Position numbers and translations under genes: made by a program
In this document: positions 20,253-33,411 of the stretch, piece by piece
How the letters are laid out: each line of letters starts with the position of its first letter
Position numbering within the stretch: the first letter of the stretch is position 1
DNA from: Cyclospora cayetanensis
Taxonomy: Eukaryota; Apicomplexa; Conoidasida; Eucoccidiorida; Eimeriidae
Direction: 5' to 3'
Length of the DNA: 64,000 bases
NCBI RefSeq assembly: GCF_002999335.1
Contig: NW_020312139.1
Coordinates: forward strand, 1-64,000
The notes under the pieces: model-generated
Told to the model about the DNA's origin: nothing
What the model saw: the letters and a program-made list of their open reading frames with translations, nothing else
The model's database searches: none

Positions 20253-21059
20253 CTGTCCAGTGCGTGTCTGTCCCCTCGCCTTCCGTGGACTTTAAAATGC
20301 ATGTTTCCCCGTTGGCGCCTTGCTAAACTGCTAAACTCAAGTCCTCGAGTTTTGGGCTTTCCTGAGGAGGTAGTCCATTGAGTGCTTGGACTACAAACGG
20401 GGCAATTTTAGGATATGCTACAAACGCATCGCTTTTCGTAGCTTTGCCGTACCGCCCAAAGAATGCAGCATGATGGGTTGATGCACGGCTTGTAGAACAG
20501 ATGCAGGAAGGTTTGATGTTCTAAAATAATAGATAGGCGCTCTAATAGTGCGCCTCCAGTGGTGAGTGCCTTGCCAGTTGTAGTGATCAAAGAAACTACA
20601 CCAACCCATCCTAATATTAGGGCCGCAGCGCAGTGATCGCTCACTGACGCTTTTGCCCTTCCCACTTCCTTATTTTAGCATTAAGTACTCCATTACTATA
20701 GGCCAGGACTCGTGGGCGACTTCGTTAGACCCATATGCAACTGCAGGGGGTAGACCAATGCATCAGCTGCCTAAATGCCGATCACCCGTAGTCTTGAGTA
20801 TTCGCATAACAATTTCAGACAAGTCTTCATTAGCAGGATTGAGAGCTGAGATGCTGCCTAGGAGCTCTACTGATCTACCAGCTATGGTTCTACCATGGAA
20901 TCCCTCACTCTAAAATCACTAGGGAGTTGGCAGAGCGCCTTTTGGTTTGCAGCACATGGTCAGCTAACCAGTTTTCCTTGACAACCGCTGCAGGCTGCGG
21001 CAGGATGAGCGTCCGGTATGAGCCACAATTAGATTATAGGTGTTTGGAATCCTTTTGTT
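20253..21059. other. Intergenic stretch between convergent genes
   Basis: Only one weak plus frame (about 20653-20913, containing VVLSIRITISDKSSLAGLRAEM) is visible. It could be a last exon of the upstream gene but has no supporting motif. The 3' end of CFAP61 is at 21060. Confidence 0.4.
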
Positions 21060-24000
21060 CTATGAATCTATTTCTTTTGCCACCAACTTGGCCAGCATTG
21101 CTCGGCTGCGAGCCTCGATTGCGGCCCTTGAGGGGATGTAGTACCTGAGCATCTGATTGGAGGTATCCTGCTTTTGCTGCTCCCCTTGCAGATACTCTAT
21201 TAGCTGCCGCTGGACGTCATGTACAAGCAACGGATGCAGTGTATTTTCAGCTTCATCAACACTCATTTTAAGCTGCTGCGCATGTTTCTGTTCAGACCAA
21301 GAGGCTCCGTTTACAGCATTAATTGCGGGCTGGTTTTGCTTGTCTTCTGCCAGGCTGTGACTGTCAGTCGTTTCTTGAGCGCTCTGTCTATATGTAGGAT
21401 TTTTCAGTGCCTATAAATATTTGCATTGCACAGATGAGCGCGAAACTCGCGGTGCACTTCCCTACAAGAGGGCCGTGCTCCTCACTCCGGGTGATGTAAA
21501 ATCAACAGGTGAGCCCACGAAAAAAATCTACCCGTTCGTGGGAATCAGGTTCGCTTCCAGTTGGCGACATCAAAGTTACACAAGAAAGTATGTTTTGGTC
21601 GTCATTAGCTGATTCTTGTGCTGCGTATCGAAGTCTGGCACCTACCTGCAACCGTGCCCGCAGGGCGCTAAGAATTGTAGGGTTCTGCTTTAAATAGCTC
21701 CGCTGCTGTTGAAGGAAAGCAATGAACCTGCATTCAGCAGTTGTACAGACGCATGCGGACAAGCAGACGCCAGCTGAAGTTTCGTGCCCCTACTGTACTG
21801 CAGGCGACACATAGAGTTTGAGAACCGCCGTGGGTTTCCTCAGAAACCCTGCGCCAAAGTGCTTCGTCGGTCTAGAGAACTCAACACTTCCGGCTGCTAG
21901 TAGTTGTTATTTGAAGAGCCTTAATTCGAAAGAAAGACACGTAATTATACGATGATACGAGGCACAAGACGCACGATGGCCCAAGTAGAGCGTTGGCCCA
22001 TAATTCCTTCTCAGAGAGGTAGTCGATTAAGTCCGTCACCTGTCCTGCCCGGACCTTTCCCTCTACTTTGTTTAGGAATGCCACGGGTAGAGTTAAAAGC
22101 TGCCTTAAACCCCACAGCTGCAGGGGTTGCGGCCCTGCGCTTCCAAGCACCGGCAGCATCTAGTATCCTCTGCAGCTCTCCCCTCTGGTAGCGGTGAATT
22201 CGCACCCCGGAAATGCCAAGCTTAAGTACAACATCGAGAACGCAAATTAGCCTCACCAATGTATCTAAAGCTCATAATCCGTGTCAGCGTATCCCACGTC
22301 AGCACGCATACATGTCCTTTTGCAGAGAGCAGGTGCTTCCAGTCTCTGTGGCCGTTTGCGCTTTTGAACACAGTAGAGCCCCAGGTAAGGCGCAACGTGT
22401 CTGTACGAACCTGGTCCGTGGTGCAATTAGACACCAGGTTCGATCCATCCACGGATGCATCCTGCCAGCAGCTCCGTTCGAAGAGCTCCTACAGGCACAG
22501 CAATAGCAAGGTTACTCTGAATGCTCTTTGGCTGTCAGCTTGACCCTCATTTGCCACCTAAGAACGCAGCGTCTGTACACTTCCGCTAATGCTTTAGAAT
22601 TCCCATAGGCCCTTCCGTTTCTCCCGTCGCACCACATGGTCCGCTTCGTCGAGCACAATGGGGAACTGGGTTTGCCTGCAAGAAAATGGACGGGTTCAAA
22701 GCTATATCACAGGCATCAGGCTCCCTCAAGTCCCTGTTTCTGAGACGAGGAGAAGCGCAGCGCAGGAAGCAGAAGGCGGCCTCAGGTATTCAGCGCAGAT
22801 TTTGATTATTTGGAAGCAATCTTCTCACTTCGCCAAGCATCCAACACATCCGGCCAGCTTGCAATACTGCAAATCGCCTGGGACAACTCCTTGCCGGCAA
22901 AGGGGAGCACTAAATCGCGGGAGCTGCTCCATACGGTCTTCATCCCTGACACAGGAGTTGTTGCAACGCCCGCTATGGCATGCAGAGCACCGGTCCAGGC
23001 CTAGCACGTAATTTTGCACGTCTTCGACATGGGGGTAAAGTCCTACAGCAGGTTCCTACGGCGCATCAGACACCGTTTCTTGCACTCCGCCAAAACTGTG
23101 GCAAAGCTACGTGGAAGACTCAAATAATAAGGAAATGAATACGCTATGACTCAGGGATGTTTAAAATATCGATCGAATCAAGTTTACTCCAGTCACGAAG
23201 GACTGTAAGATGTGCTATGCCACCAGTGACTTACTTCAAACTTTAGGCATGTACGCTTGCTGTTTTGCAAAAACAGTGCACCCAGGTGGGCGCAGTGGCA
23301 ATAAGTGGTCTCGAAAGCAGGGGTCGTGCTGGATCTGCATTAGGTGCACTATGGCAGGGCTCTTGCCCTTGCCACTTACTAGCGGGTGGAGCATCACGCT
23401 CTCCTTTGAGGGCCGCAGAGTCCTTGGATCAAGTAAGGCTCTCTCGAAGAACTCACCCCCAAGGGGAGGAAGGCTCTGTTTCATCCATAACGGATTTAGA
23501 CGACGACCTATTGCAATGGCCAAGTAAAATCCAACCTGCAAAAAGAGTCCTGTGTGCCACTTCATATTTAGAATGGAGAAGCGTGTCCCCATGCGTTTTG
23601 CATTCGAGGGGGACCAGGCAACACGTGGCTTGAAATCGTTTGCTTTCGCCTTGCTGCTCAAGCGTGACAGCCCTCAGCAGCGTTGCGTCTGACGGCAGCA
23701 AATGCCACAAGACGCACCTCTTCAGCACAGTACTTTTCTTGGCGAAGGTCCGTAGCTCGTGTTGGCCTGTGGCACCGGTGGAACTCAGCCAGTGATCCTG
23801 CGGAGTAGATCGATGGGTCATTTGTCTGTAGAAGCGCTCCAGACTTAATACGCACGTGTGCTGTTACTCCATTTGTTGGCCTTACAAGAAAAATGCTTGC
23901 TTGCAAGACCTTTCGGGAATGTCACCCACAGATTCTTCCCGTACGCTGATTTTTGGCTGCCCCTAGTTGTCCCTAGCTGCCCTAAAGCAGCGGCATGCTG

Positions 24001-27000
24001 GGCATATGCGTGGGACTTCCGAGGGCGTGATGTCTTTGCGTCTTACGCTAAAATCGTGATGCACAATCATTCTTCCGTCGTAGACTAGCCCAGCGCCTTG
24101 AACCGCCTGCAGGAGGTCCCAATCTATATCCTGTCGATCCGCAGTCAATAAGACGCGGCATGGAAGAAACTTGCATTTCCCCATAGCCGACGACAAGCCG
24201 ACCGCGCTTACAGTGTCAAATGCTGCTGCAGTGCCGGAGCTCGCAGCTGGATCAAAAGAGCGGAGCGAAGTGAGGGAGTGGCTGCGTGCCAGTCCATGCC
24301 CTGCGTACCAACTCGAGCAACAAGAAAAACCCATCAGCTTCTTTGCAACAATACGCAAGTGTGCAAGCGGCAAGAGGCTGCCTTAATACATTTCCTAGAG
24401 TCATGCGATACTTTCGAAACCCATCTGCCTCTACCAACACATGCCAGTCGGCGTTCCAAAGCATCACCCCCGCTGGGGCTCACCGTCCTCCTGAGGCTCC
24501 CACTCGTCCACTAGATATTGATATGCGGAGCACCACATTTGCTGGGTGTCTTCAGCGTTGCAAAACGGTGTCATTGGTGGCCCAGGAGAGCCAGACTGCA
24601 AATATGGAAAGTACAAAGGGCTGCGAAGTGGCAAGTCAAAGGCTGGTTTGGCCAAATGTTCGCAGGGGCAGCAGGGCTCCGGGAAAGGAGTTTTTACCAC
24701 TTGCTGCTGGCGTGTTGGCTCGCCACCAGTGCTTGTGGAGTCTGATGCATTGGTGAAGAGCGCGCCCTTGAGCTTCCCTTGGCTATCTGTAACAATATCG
24801 TGGAGTAGGACGTTGGTGTGCACACGAACACCGATCTGGTGTAGCAACTGTAGCAGTTGCAAGCCCATCTGTGCCTCGGTCGAAAATTCGTCCACTTCTA
24901 TCAACTCGTCCGCTGCAGAAGACAGCACGCTTGATGATTGATTCGCGATATTACCCCATCCTTGCACGGCGACTCGCCGACCGATTCATGTGGGACAGAC
25001 AGCACTGTGCATCCTGGCTTTTTCTCGGCACACATGGTAGCGGGGGGAGACAAAAATCAGTGCCGCTGTAGTCAAGTACGCACTAGATGGCTTCGTTCTG
25101 AAAAAATCGCACCCCAGATACACAGAAGTACCGAAGTCTGTGGAGCCCTGCCATGTTACCCATTGCATAGGTAGCTGCGGCTATTCAGGCTTTTGAGAAA
25201 TAGCATCAATAATAGTCGATACCTAGGTGGCAGCACCAGGCTGATTTTTTGGGGAGGTACGTCGCGCTTGATAAGGCCTTGTACGAGGCAAAAAGCGTCG
25301 AGAGACCTCCCATAAACCACAACGCTGGCAAGCGGATTCCATCGCAGCGGCGTAAGGAAAGGTCCTTTGGCGCAAATTGCATGCATTTTACAACTTCCCT
25401 TAATCAGCCATTTGTGTCCCCCGGAGAACTCCTCATACCTAATTGCAAACGGTTTTGTAGACAACGTCAGCCAATAACGAAGCCTGAACGGAGGAGCCTG
25501 CGCGTGAGTCACTATTGCGTGAACGCTGTCATCAGTGTGTCCAACTTGCCACTTTCTCCTAGTAACTCATGCAAATGGGGGTCTGCTGCCGAAATGCAAC
25601 CGTTGACCTTCCGGAGCTCGCGCGGCACTTCGTTGTGTGTAGGACAATTGGGGACCCACTGATGTGCGTTTTCATAGCCTCCTATCCTGCTGGGTAGCTC
25701 AGCAACATGTTGTATGGAGTTGCTGCAGTCGCTGAGGCCCCAGCTGCGAATTCCAAGCTTTTGGAGGGCTGCATCATGCATCCCTCCCGTGAGGACCAGC
25801 AGGTCGTATGCGACAAATGTCTTGCCGCAGACTTCCTCTCTGTATTCAGCAGCCCCAGATTCGTCCGTAAACCCCTGCACTGCTGCAACGCTGAGCGCTC
25901 TAAGTTTGTGTTCTAACCCTTCAGGAATCCTACTTTTGTTGCTGCTTGACCGCTTCAAACATTTGGCGTTGCCCGACAAGCAGGTCAGATAAGCACGCTT
26001 CCTTTGTCTGTCTATGCGCAGAATGCTCCGCTTTATCACTCGCACGTGCAAGTCAAAGCACAGTCGCCTGAGCGTAAAAGGAACCTGCGCAGTACCAGTA
26101 CTGATCTTGCTACACTCTCCTGCGCGTCGAAAAGGCTAAACATAAGCACAAAAGCAGTCTGTGGTATTGCAATGCAAAAAAAGGCATTCGGGCCAACTGG
26201 AGAGACCGCATGCATGACTTGCCTAAGGGCAAGGCCAGGATCTGGGTCGATTCCTTCTGTAGACAGCAGGGGCTTGCGGGAAGAATTACTTCTCCTGCGC
26301 AGTATTAGCATGCCTTTGCAACAGCCACACAGCTGTGGGCAGACCGGTATAGGTGTAGCTCTGTCGGCATTCATGATTGTTGAGCCAAGATGATAGCGAA
26401 CCCTTCAACGTATGTAGCTGAGAATGGAAGAGAAATCTACCCGAGACTAAATAAACCTACGGTATGCCCGATGGAGAAAGCAAAGTAACATCCGTAAACC
26501 TGACGGTTGGATTTCCCCAGACCAAATGTCTGATTGCGCTTATTGCCGTTCTACAGGACCCGGCAAAAACAATTCGCGAAGTCACACGCCAGGGCCGCAC
26601 TGAAAGTCTTCTTGGGGAGATCAAGAAGCGGGTTAGTTTCTGAATACAGCAGCAACCCACCATTTGCCGCTTTATTCAGCCTTTATCTTTTGCGTGCTCA
26701 GGCTTCTTCCGGAACGGCAACACACGAGTAGCCGTTTCAGCACTACGCCTTGGGGCGTTTCAAAGTGCTCCAAGTGGTTCCTTACACCTCACGAGGTGCA
26801 CTGGGCAAGATAGTGCCCGAATAGGGGGTGAACAACTCCCCGTCAGTGAATCCGACTAAGAGGCAGCGCGGCTTTACTCAGCTTACGTCGAACCTAGCTT
26901 GGTCATCAATAGTGTTAGCCACTTGTGTCGTAGCTTGGTCCTTGCAGTCATCAGGCCTTTTTTTTAAAACACCGTGCTTTTGTGCATTCGATGCTTCGAT

Positions 27001-30000
27001 GCAACTCAGGTGTTTGCTGTTTTGAACCGCGTCGACGTGTGCACACCTGCTCTGTTTCTCTGCGCTGTCGCTAAAACAGGGTGGCGAGGGTCTTAAAATG
27101 AATTGAGGCGGAGATATCAAGGGAATCGCCAGAGATATCGCAGTAGAGAGAGGTTCTTTTGCCTGGGCGGCGATATGAAGCAGATGGGCTCCACTCAACC
27201 TGCCACATTAACAGTTGTCGGCGTAGTGGGAAGAGGGAAGAAAGAACAAGGGCACAAGCAGGTGCAGCTCGCAGAGATGATGGGAAGCAAATTTGTTGAA
27301 TTTATATATAAAGAAACCGTGGAGTCACTCTGATACTTCGTGCGTTGAGAGCTCTTGAGCTACTACATGCCGTTTGCATCGTTAGCAGCCCTTCTCCGAC
27401 TGTGGGAGCGTTGAGCGCTGTGTTCTGCTGGTTTGTACTTTACACTTTGTGGTACTGAATACAAATACCTCCCAGTCGCCGTTTACGGTGTACATCGTTT
27501 TGTGGTAGTGTAAGAAACCAAGTGGGTTTGCATGTCCGATGGTGTACAACCTACAGCCCTCTGCTTTATCCTAGCTTTCTAACTTGTTAGGTGTGTTTCT
27601 TTGTAGCTGGATTCCTATTGGTTTCTCGGCTGTTCGTCGTCTCATGCGGAGCTCTACGCATGAAGTAGCCTGTTGCTAAGAAGTGGCACAGCTGGTCGGT
27701 AGCCTCACCGCATTACTTCTCTGATTATGACCTGCTGTAGCATTGAGAAGACGGGGTTTACCGCGAAGTGTTTTAGCAGGACATTTTCCTTAAGAGTTTC
27801 TGCCTCAATGGCGTTCAAGAAGTTTTCCTCGGGCAGGGGCGGGAGGGAGTCGTATCGGCACTGCATAATGTGCTGCTTTGCCTGCTCCGCTTGCAGCTTC
27901 GCCCTCAGTTGTCGAACTTTTCTCTGGAGCGTAGCTGTCCTGTTTAAAGTATGGGGTGCCATGATGTACGAGCGCTGAAGCGATATGACATCCTTGGCTT
28001 CAACTTCAGCCAAGCACGCAATGCCCACGACGGTCCCACCCGAGAGGCAAACTAACACTTGAGAATAAGAAAGCTCCTTCAGATTGTTTGTGCCGGTAGC
28101 CGTCTCTTCCGATCCCCTCAATGCGTCGCTTGTTGCACACAGCACTTCAGAAGAATCTGTGCTCTCAGGCAGGACGAAGAGACATAACAGTGCGCAAGGG
28201 TTCCCTCCTCTCACAGCAGCGATGCAGTAAAGAGTGGAGCCCTTAGCATACTTAGCTGCTGCTGCAGGAATGTTGCAAAAAAGTCATACTGAGTTGCTGT
28301 CCTGACATGCCATCTTCTTCCTTCACAAGACTGGCTTCGCTGCTGCTCTGGAGGCTGCCACTCATGCAGTCCTTTGACCAGACGATGCAGTTCTTGAAGT
28401 CGTCTAGTCGAATGCCAGCGGAGGCGGCAAAGCTCGCTGCTTCTTGCCACTCCTTGGGCGTTATTGGCCTGCAGGGGCCCCACAGCTTGGATATTCTTGC
28501 GGAACTATTTTTTGTCCAAAAATCGCCGAAATAAAGTGAAATCGCCGTACTGTGGTTGTGGCGTGCTGCATAGAATATACGGCTCTGCAACCTACAGATG
28601 CTCACTGAACTATGGGGGGGCAGAGTAGACTCTGCCTGTGCAAGATGTAGAGACAATGATCCAGAGTGCTGCTTGAACGCCTTGTGGCCAATTGAAAGTA
28701 GCTTAATAGCGGTGATGCCGCAGAGCTTCCCGACACGGGTGGCTGTAGAATGATCATATACTCCTTTTCTGGGAAAAGGCTGAAGGCTGGCAATAGCAAG
28801 TCCAGCGCCTGAGCATACAGCTTTGCAAGAATACGCACAAAAGAAGGCCACACAGTCGCAGTGTTATCCTTTGGCACCTCCATCTTTGTGGCAGCGCGCT
28901 GGGATTGCTTAGCAAAATGACCGTACGTGCCTGTAGTTATACAGGCGCCAACGCAAAAGTTCAGATGAGGGGTAGCATGTGCCTAACCTCCTTCTTCATA
29001 GCAAATATGTTCAGAACGAAAGCATTCTTGTGGTACTCCGGTAGCCGCTGGAAGCATTGCTGTTGTCCGTACTCCCATGCAAAGTGCCGCAGGGCTGTCG
29101 TCGACAGCTGCTTAAGAGCACTCTGCGCCCCAGACCAGTACATCGGGAGTTCAGTAAAATTTTACGTAAAATTATGTCGTTGCCGTGTGGGCATCTCGAA
29201 GTACTAAAACTAAAATCAGTGGTAAGGCATAACTGGGGTTTGTGTGCCAAAGGGAAAGATTTGCTTCTAGTTGCCAAACCTCCAACTCCTCGATCGTGAC
29301 CTGAACCGTTGGGGCATCCAGTGGAAGACTTCCCCACCAGTATAACGCCAGCAGCACCCGTGTAGTCTCATCCTGTAGCAAGCATCAAGGCCAAATTGTC
29401 TGTTTAGCAAGACCCGAGCCACCGTAGTTTTCGCCTACGTCTCAGGCCAGGACTCCTCTGCCTAGGTGTTGGCTTAAGCCTTCATAGAATTCCAAGGACT
29501 CAAACCGAGTAGCTTTTTGATCAATTGATATGGAGTAATGTAAAGTCCGTTCATTATCTGTTAAACCTCGCTTGATGCCGTGGAAATTCGCATGGTATAC
29601 GTGGAAGCCGTTTTTGTTCCTAACAAGAATACTCCAGGAGTTTTGAGACATGCTGCTTCTGGATGTCTCTGACCGTATCTTACCTCTGTCAATGCTGCTG
29701 TGTCCGTTTCTTGGAGTTTAGAAATGAGCATGGACACTGAGACTGTATTGCCTACGACAAACACCTTTGGATCCTAGCTCAAAGTATAAGTTGCATCGCA
29801 TGCTATTTTCTACATTTTCAATAACTGCCAGTACCAATCCACACTGCTGCTGTGCACAAAAGGGGGCCTCCCAACCTGCAGGCGTTGGAAACGGCGAAAG
29901 ACTCGGGTGCGGTGCCGCGGAAGAATGCGTAAGTGCCGCTCCTCCCTCGTCTATGTGTAGAACAGAGAGCCGGGGGATAAGCTCCGAATTAACGATGGAA

Positions 30001-33000
30001 AACCGCGACTGCATGCGCTGTGACCTCCGAACGGCAGCATGAGCTGCAGCTATTGACGCGGCGACCGCACTCCACGACGCCAGTACCTTCAGTGCATCTG
30101 CTTCTATCTACGGACAGCAGTAGCAGACGGAATGCGAGACTGCACTATTTGTTGCAAGCACAATCAAATCCAATGCTGCATGGTGGAATGCTTGTTGTTG
30201 GCATCTTTCAGTAGCAGCACTTTCGGCTCTGCAGATTTTGTTGTTGATTCCTCTCCTTTGAGGAATCTGTGTACCTGATTAGCGTCCAAATTCAGAAAAA
30301 TGTCCACCGCTTTTTGCAACAGACCTGCTGACAGAGGACCGTTGCCACTGGTGCTTTCCTTCCACAGCGTAGTCTGAGTGCAACAGATTTTGGCAGCTAT
30401 TCCGCAAGCAAAAGACCGTCCGGCGCTTGCACACTGCCTTGCCCTACGCTGCGCTTCCGCACAATATCTGGTGCTATCAGACATTCTGGTAGCTGCGGCT
30501 TAGTATCTGCCGTGGTACTTCTACTTAGCAACATCGTCTGTGCAGCACACGAGGGTAGTGCTTGCCTGGTTAGTAATTAGGACGAGACTTTCTCGCAATT
30601 TCGCAGGATCCATAGGTAGATGAGGCACCTGTGTTGACAATCTTAAAGCACCAGATCTCACTTTCTAGAGTCAGGCAGACCTTGTGAGCCTTACCATGAG
30701 GACTCGCACCAAAATACGATTCTCAATGGGCCGACATCCAATATGCGCCACTTTCATCCATACAAGCAGCACAGAACTGCCGCTGCAGTCTGTGGCCGCT
30801 ATGGAAAGTGTGCATTTATCTTACTCTCTGAAATGCAGCCAAAAGCGCGGCTTGGGAGATCTTGCAGTCTTCAGTTTTGAGTGCGCTGATGAGAGGCATA
30901 ATGCCCCCTGCAGCATGACACGGCAATGCAGTCACAATATATGCCTACTCACTACTGTTACTAAAGCTGCGCGCATGAAGTCAAAGCCGCATAGGGAAGC
31001 CACCGGTTTAGACACGGTGCCATCTCAAAACAAGGCAACAGAAGTACTTTGCAGCACAATGGAGGAATTGGTCAAAAGGATATAATGCGGAATTTCCTCT
31101 GGCTGTAGGCACTATCATGATGCTAATGCAACGCATCCTCTTTCTAGAGCAAAGCCTGCCTGTTTCGACACTGAGCCGCGCAATCCTGTACCTGGGATCG
31201 TGAGAAGGGCTGCTTGCACTCCAGTGCCCCTTGTGTTTCGCCAGTTATCTGGAGGCAGTGCAACTAGAGACACAGACTGTTATATGCGGATGCCGATAAA
31301 GGCTCCTCTGCAAGGAGCATCGGCCACATACATCCTGCTGCTCCCAGTTTTGGCATATTAAATCCTACTGCCAGGTATCAAGACCAACTTACAGTCATTA
31401 GCTTTTCCCATGGCTGTAAGACTGTGCTGCGCGAGCTGTGGATGCAGGAGTCGCGCAGCACGGTGCACAAGGGGCACTCGTGTGATCCCTGGCATATCAG
31501 CTTACGTTCTCTTGTTGAAGGACCTGCTCTACGTAATACCACCGACTGCCGTGGCTAAGGCAAGCGCCTTAACTTATAAGGGCATAGCAGTGTGTACGGC
31601 ACTGTGGGAAGCGATAGTACTACTAGCATAGGCACTATCTGTGTCATCTCAAGCCCAAAGGCGCACCGCCGCAGTAGCGTCAGCAAAGGCTGGTGCATAG
31701 AGCCAGCACAAACGCGGGTATATGTATTGAGTAAATCTTACATGTGAAAACCCTTACCAAAGTGGCCTTGATTTGGTCGTGATAGCTTGGCTTTATGAAG
31801 AAATCAAAATTGGAAAGCTCGAAGCAGTTCATCAATAGGGCCAAGTCCACATCCGTCGTAAAACTCGCAAAACCCGCCGCGCGCCCATTGACTTCAGCAG
31901 AAATGCAGCGGTTGTTCTTGTCTTGAGCTGCACGAAATTAGGCCACTCTTTTGAAGGGAGCCTTATTTGCAGCAGGATACGGCAAACCGTATACGCCAAC
32001 CTGCGACTCTCGGACACGAGGAATATTTCTCAGGCACTGCGTGAGGTTTATATGGCCGGTAAAAGCTAGAGGCCTTACAGCCTATCAATTCGGCTAGAAA
32101 GTATTCCCCATAGATCTTAGACTGCAGCAGGGTTTGCTTGTCGAATATTGCAACGAGATCATCGTGGTCCTCCATCTGTGCCAGCCTCGTGTGCAAGTCC
32201 GGAAGAAGCACTTGCCGTTTGCACGCCCTCACTTGCGTCTCTCTCAAATTCCCAGGATTTTCGTATCCGGCATTTTGCGACCTGTTAGTAAGAGCGCTAC
32301 CCTCCGGCAACGGTGGTAACAAACCAGACAACTGCTGGGATATCACATCGTAGCCGTTCAGCATAGTTCCTTTCGTCCTGCCACGATGCCGCAATAGGAA
32401 AGCAGTCATAACATGGCAGTCAGACGAACACCTGTAGACGCTGTTATCAAATGCCCATGCAACTTGCATCCCATCGCTTTCTTCCAGCTTTGACGCGTAG
32501 TGGAGTCCTTCTTAGATGCTGGAAACTTATCAGTGGCTCAAAGCCTACCTTTCGAGTAACAGTACCCACTGTAGTTCGTACATACTCGCAAAAGTGCTCT
32601 GCAGCATAATTTTAGCTATGTTGGCTGCTTCAACTACGCCTGAATCGGGCTTCGGTCTACATGCAAAGATCAACAGCCACAGAGTGTTCGTAGGGACGAT
32701 GCAGCTCCCGTCGCTCAGCCGCGTCACAGCCGATGCAGTGGCGTCGATGCCCGCTTCACCGGAATCCGAAAATGACAACGGCAAAGGGGAGGTGGCTTGG
32801 CTGCTCCCTTCCCTGGATAACTCGCTTTCGGTGTTATCAGAGTCCGAATCAAAGGTCTCTGAGGCCTGAGACCCTGGTGCTAAATGGTGCTGTATCCTGA
32901 CAGCTGCCTGCCGCCTATTACAGCTAAAGCGGTCCCTCAGCCACTGAGGCCAGTTTGTAAACCACTTGTTGCACTGCGTGCCGCACAGTTCCTGTACTGC

Positions 33001-33411
33001 TGGGTTATCAGCCAGTGTACTCGGCAGCTCAGGTGTGGAATAGAAGGGGGTCGACACAAATGGGGAGTGCCCCAGAGCCATGAATGCAAGAGGGGTTCCT
33101 TCTTCATCTTCGCATATTTGACAGAGATATGTGCTATTTAGAAGATCTTCTACATAGGCCCTTAGCTCTTCCTCTGGAGGAACGCTTAAACCAAAGGCCT
33201 CAAAGCAGGGGACAATAGCCAGCCTGCTTCGAACAGCCTGGCTACTGCTTTGACGAAGCAGCTCGCAGACAAGCTCCGTGTCAGCAGCCGATGCCTGGCG
33301 GCAACAGAGGCACTGCCTTTGAGCTTGTTCTGGCGGAACAGGTCGGCATGGGGCACAATTGTGGTGGTCTTGTGGCATTTTGTGCTTCAGAGTAGCCACA
33401 GGCACTGGCAT
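21060..33411 (-). CDS. CFAP61: Cilia- and flagella-associated protein 61 (CFAP61/FAP61) homologue
   Basis: CFAP61 belongs to the calmodulin- and spoke-associated complex at the base of axonemal radial spokes. Matches run in order along the minus strand. Exon 1, 33411-32549: NTLWLLIFAC. Exon 2, 32476-32079: QMEDHDDLVAIFDKQ and IYGEYFLAELIG, near-identical to the family. Exon 3, 31927-31758: CISAEVNGRAAGFASF; exons 1-3 join in phase. Then NAFVLNIFAM (~29.02 kb), LPAFSLFPEKEYMIIL (~28.77 kb), the GNAT-like GTVVGIACLAEVEAKD and LLKHFAVNPVF (27.7-28.1 kb), a Rossmann-like RIVFAGSCRTAIS (~26.55 kb), VAYDLLVLTGG (~25.8 kb), SVVVYGRSLDAFCLVQGLI (~25.3 kb), GLVYDGRMIVHHDFS (~24.07 kb), IYSAGSLAEFHRC (~23.8 kb), PLCRQGVVPGDLQYCKL (~22.9 kb), DLIDYLSEKELW (~22.0 kb) and a C-terminal LIEYLQ then LRYYIP, stop at 21060. 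Domain order is as in the family: GNAT-like regions, then the FAD/NAD-oxidoreductase-like part. Most small internal exons are not delimited. Expression is expected in flagellated microgametes. Confidence 0.9.

Noticed and set aside
22425..22450. GGTTCGATCC, resembling a tRNA T-loop
   Set aside because: Flanks do not form a T-stem and no acceptor, D or anticodon arms are present; it lies within CFAP61.
30684..31085. 133-residue plus frame
   Set aside because: Lies antisense within CFAP61 and has no motif or splice context.
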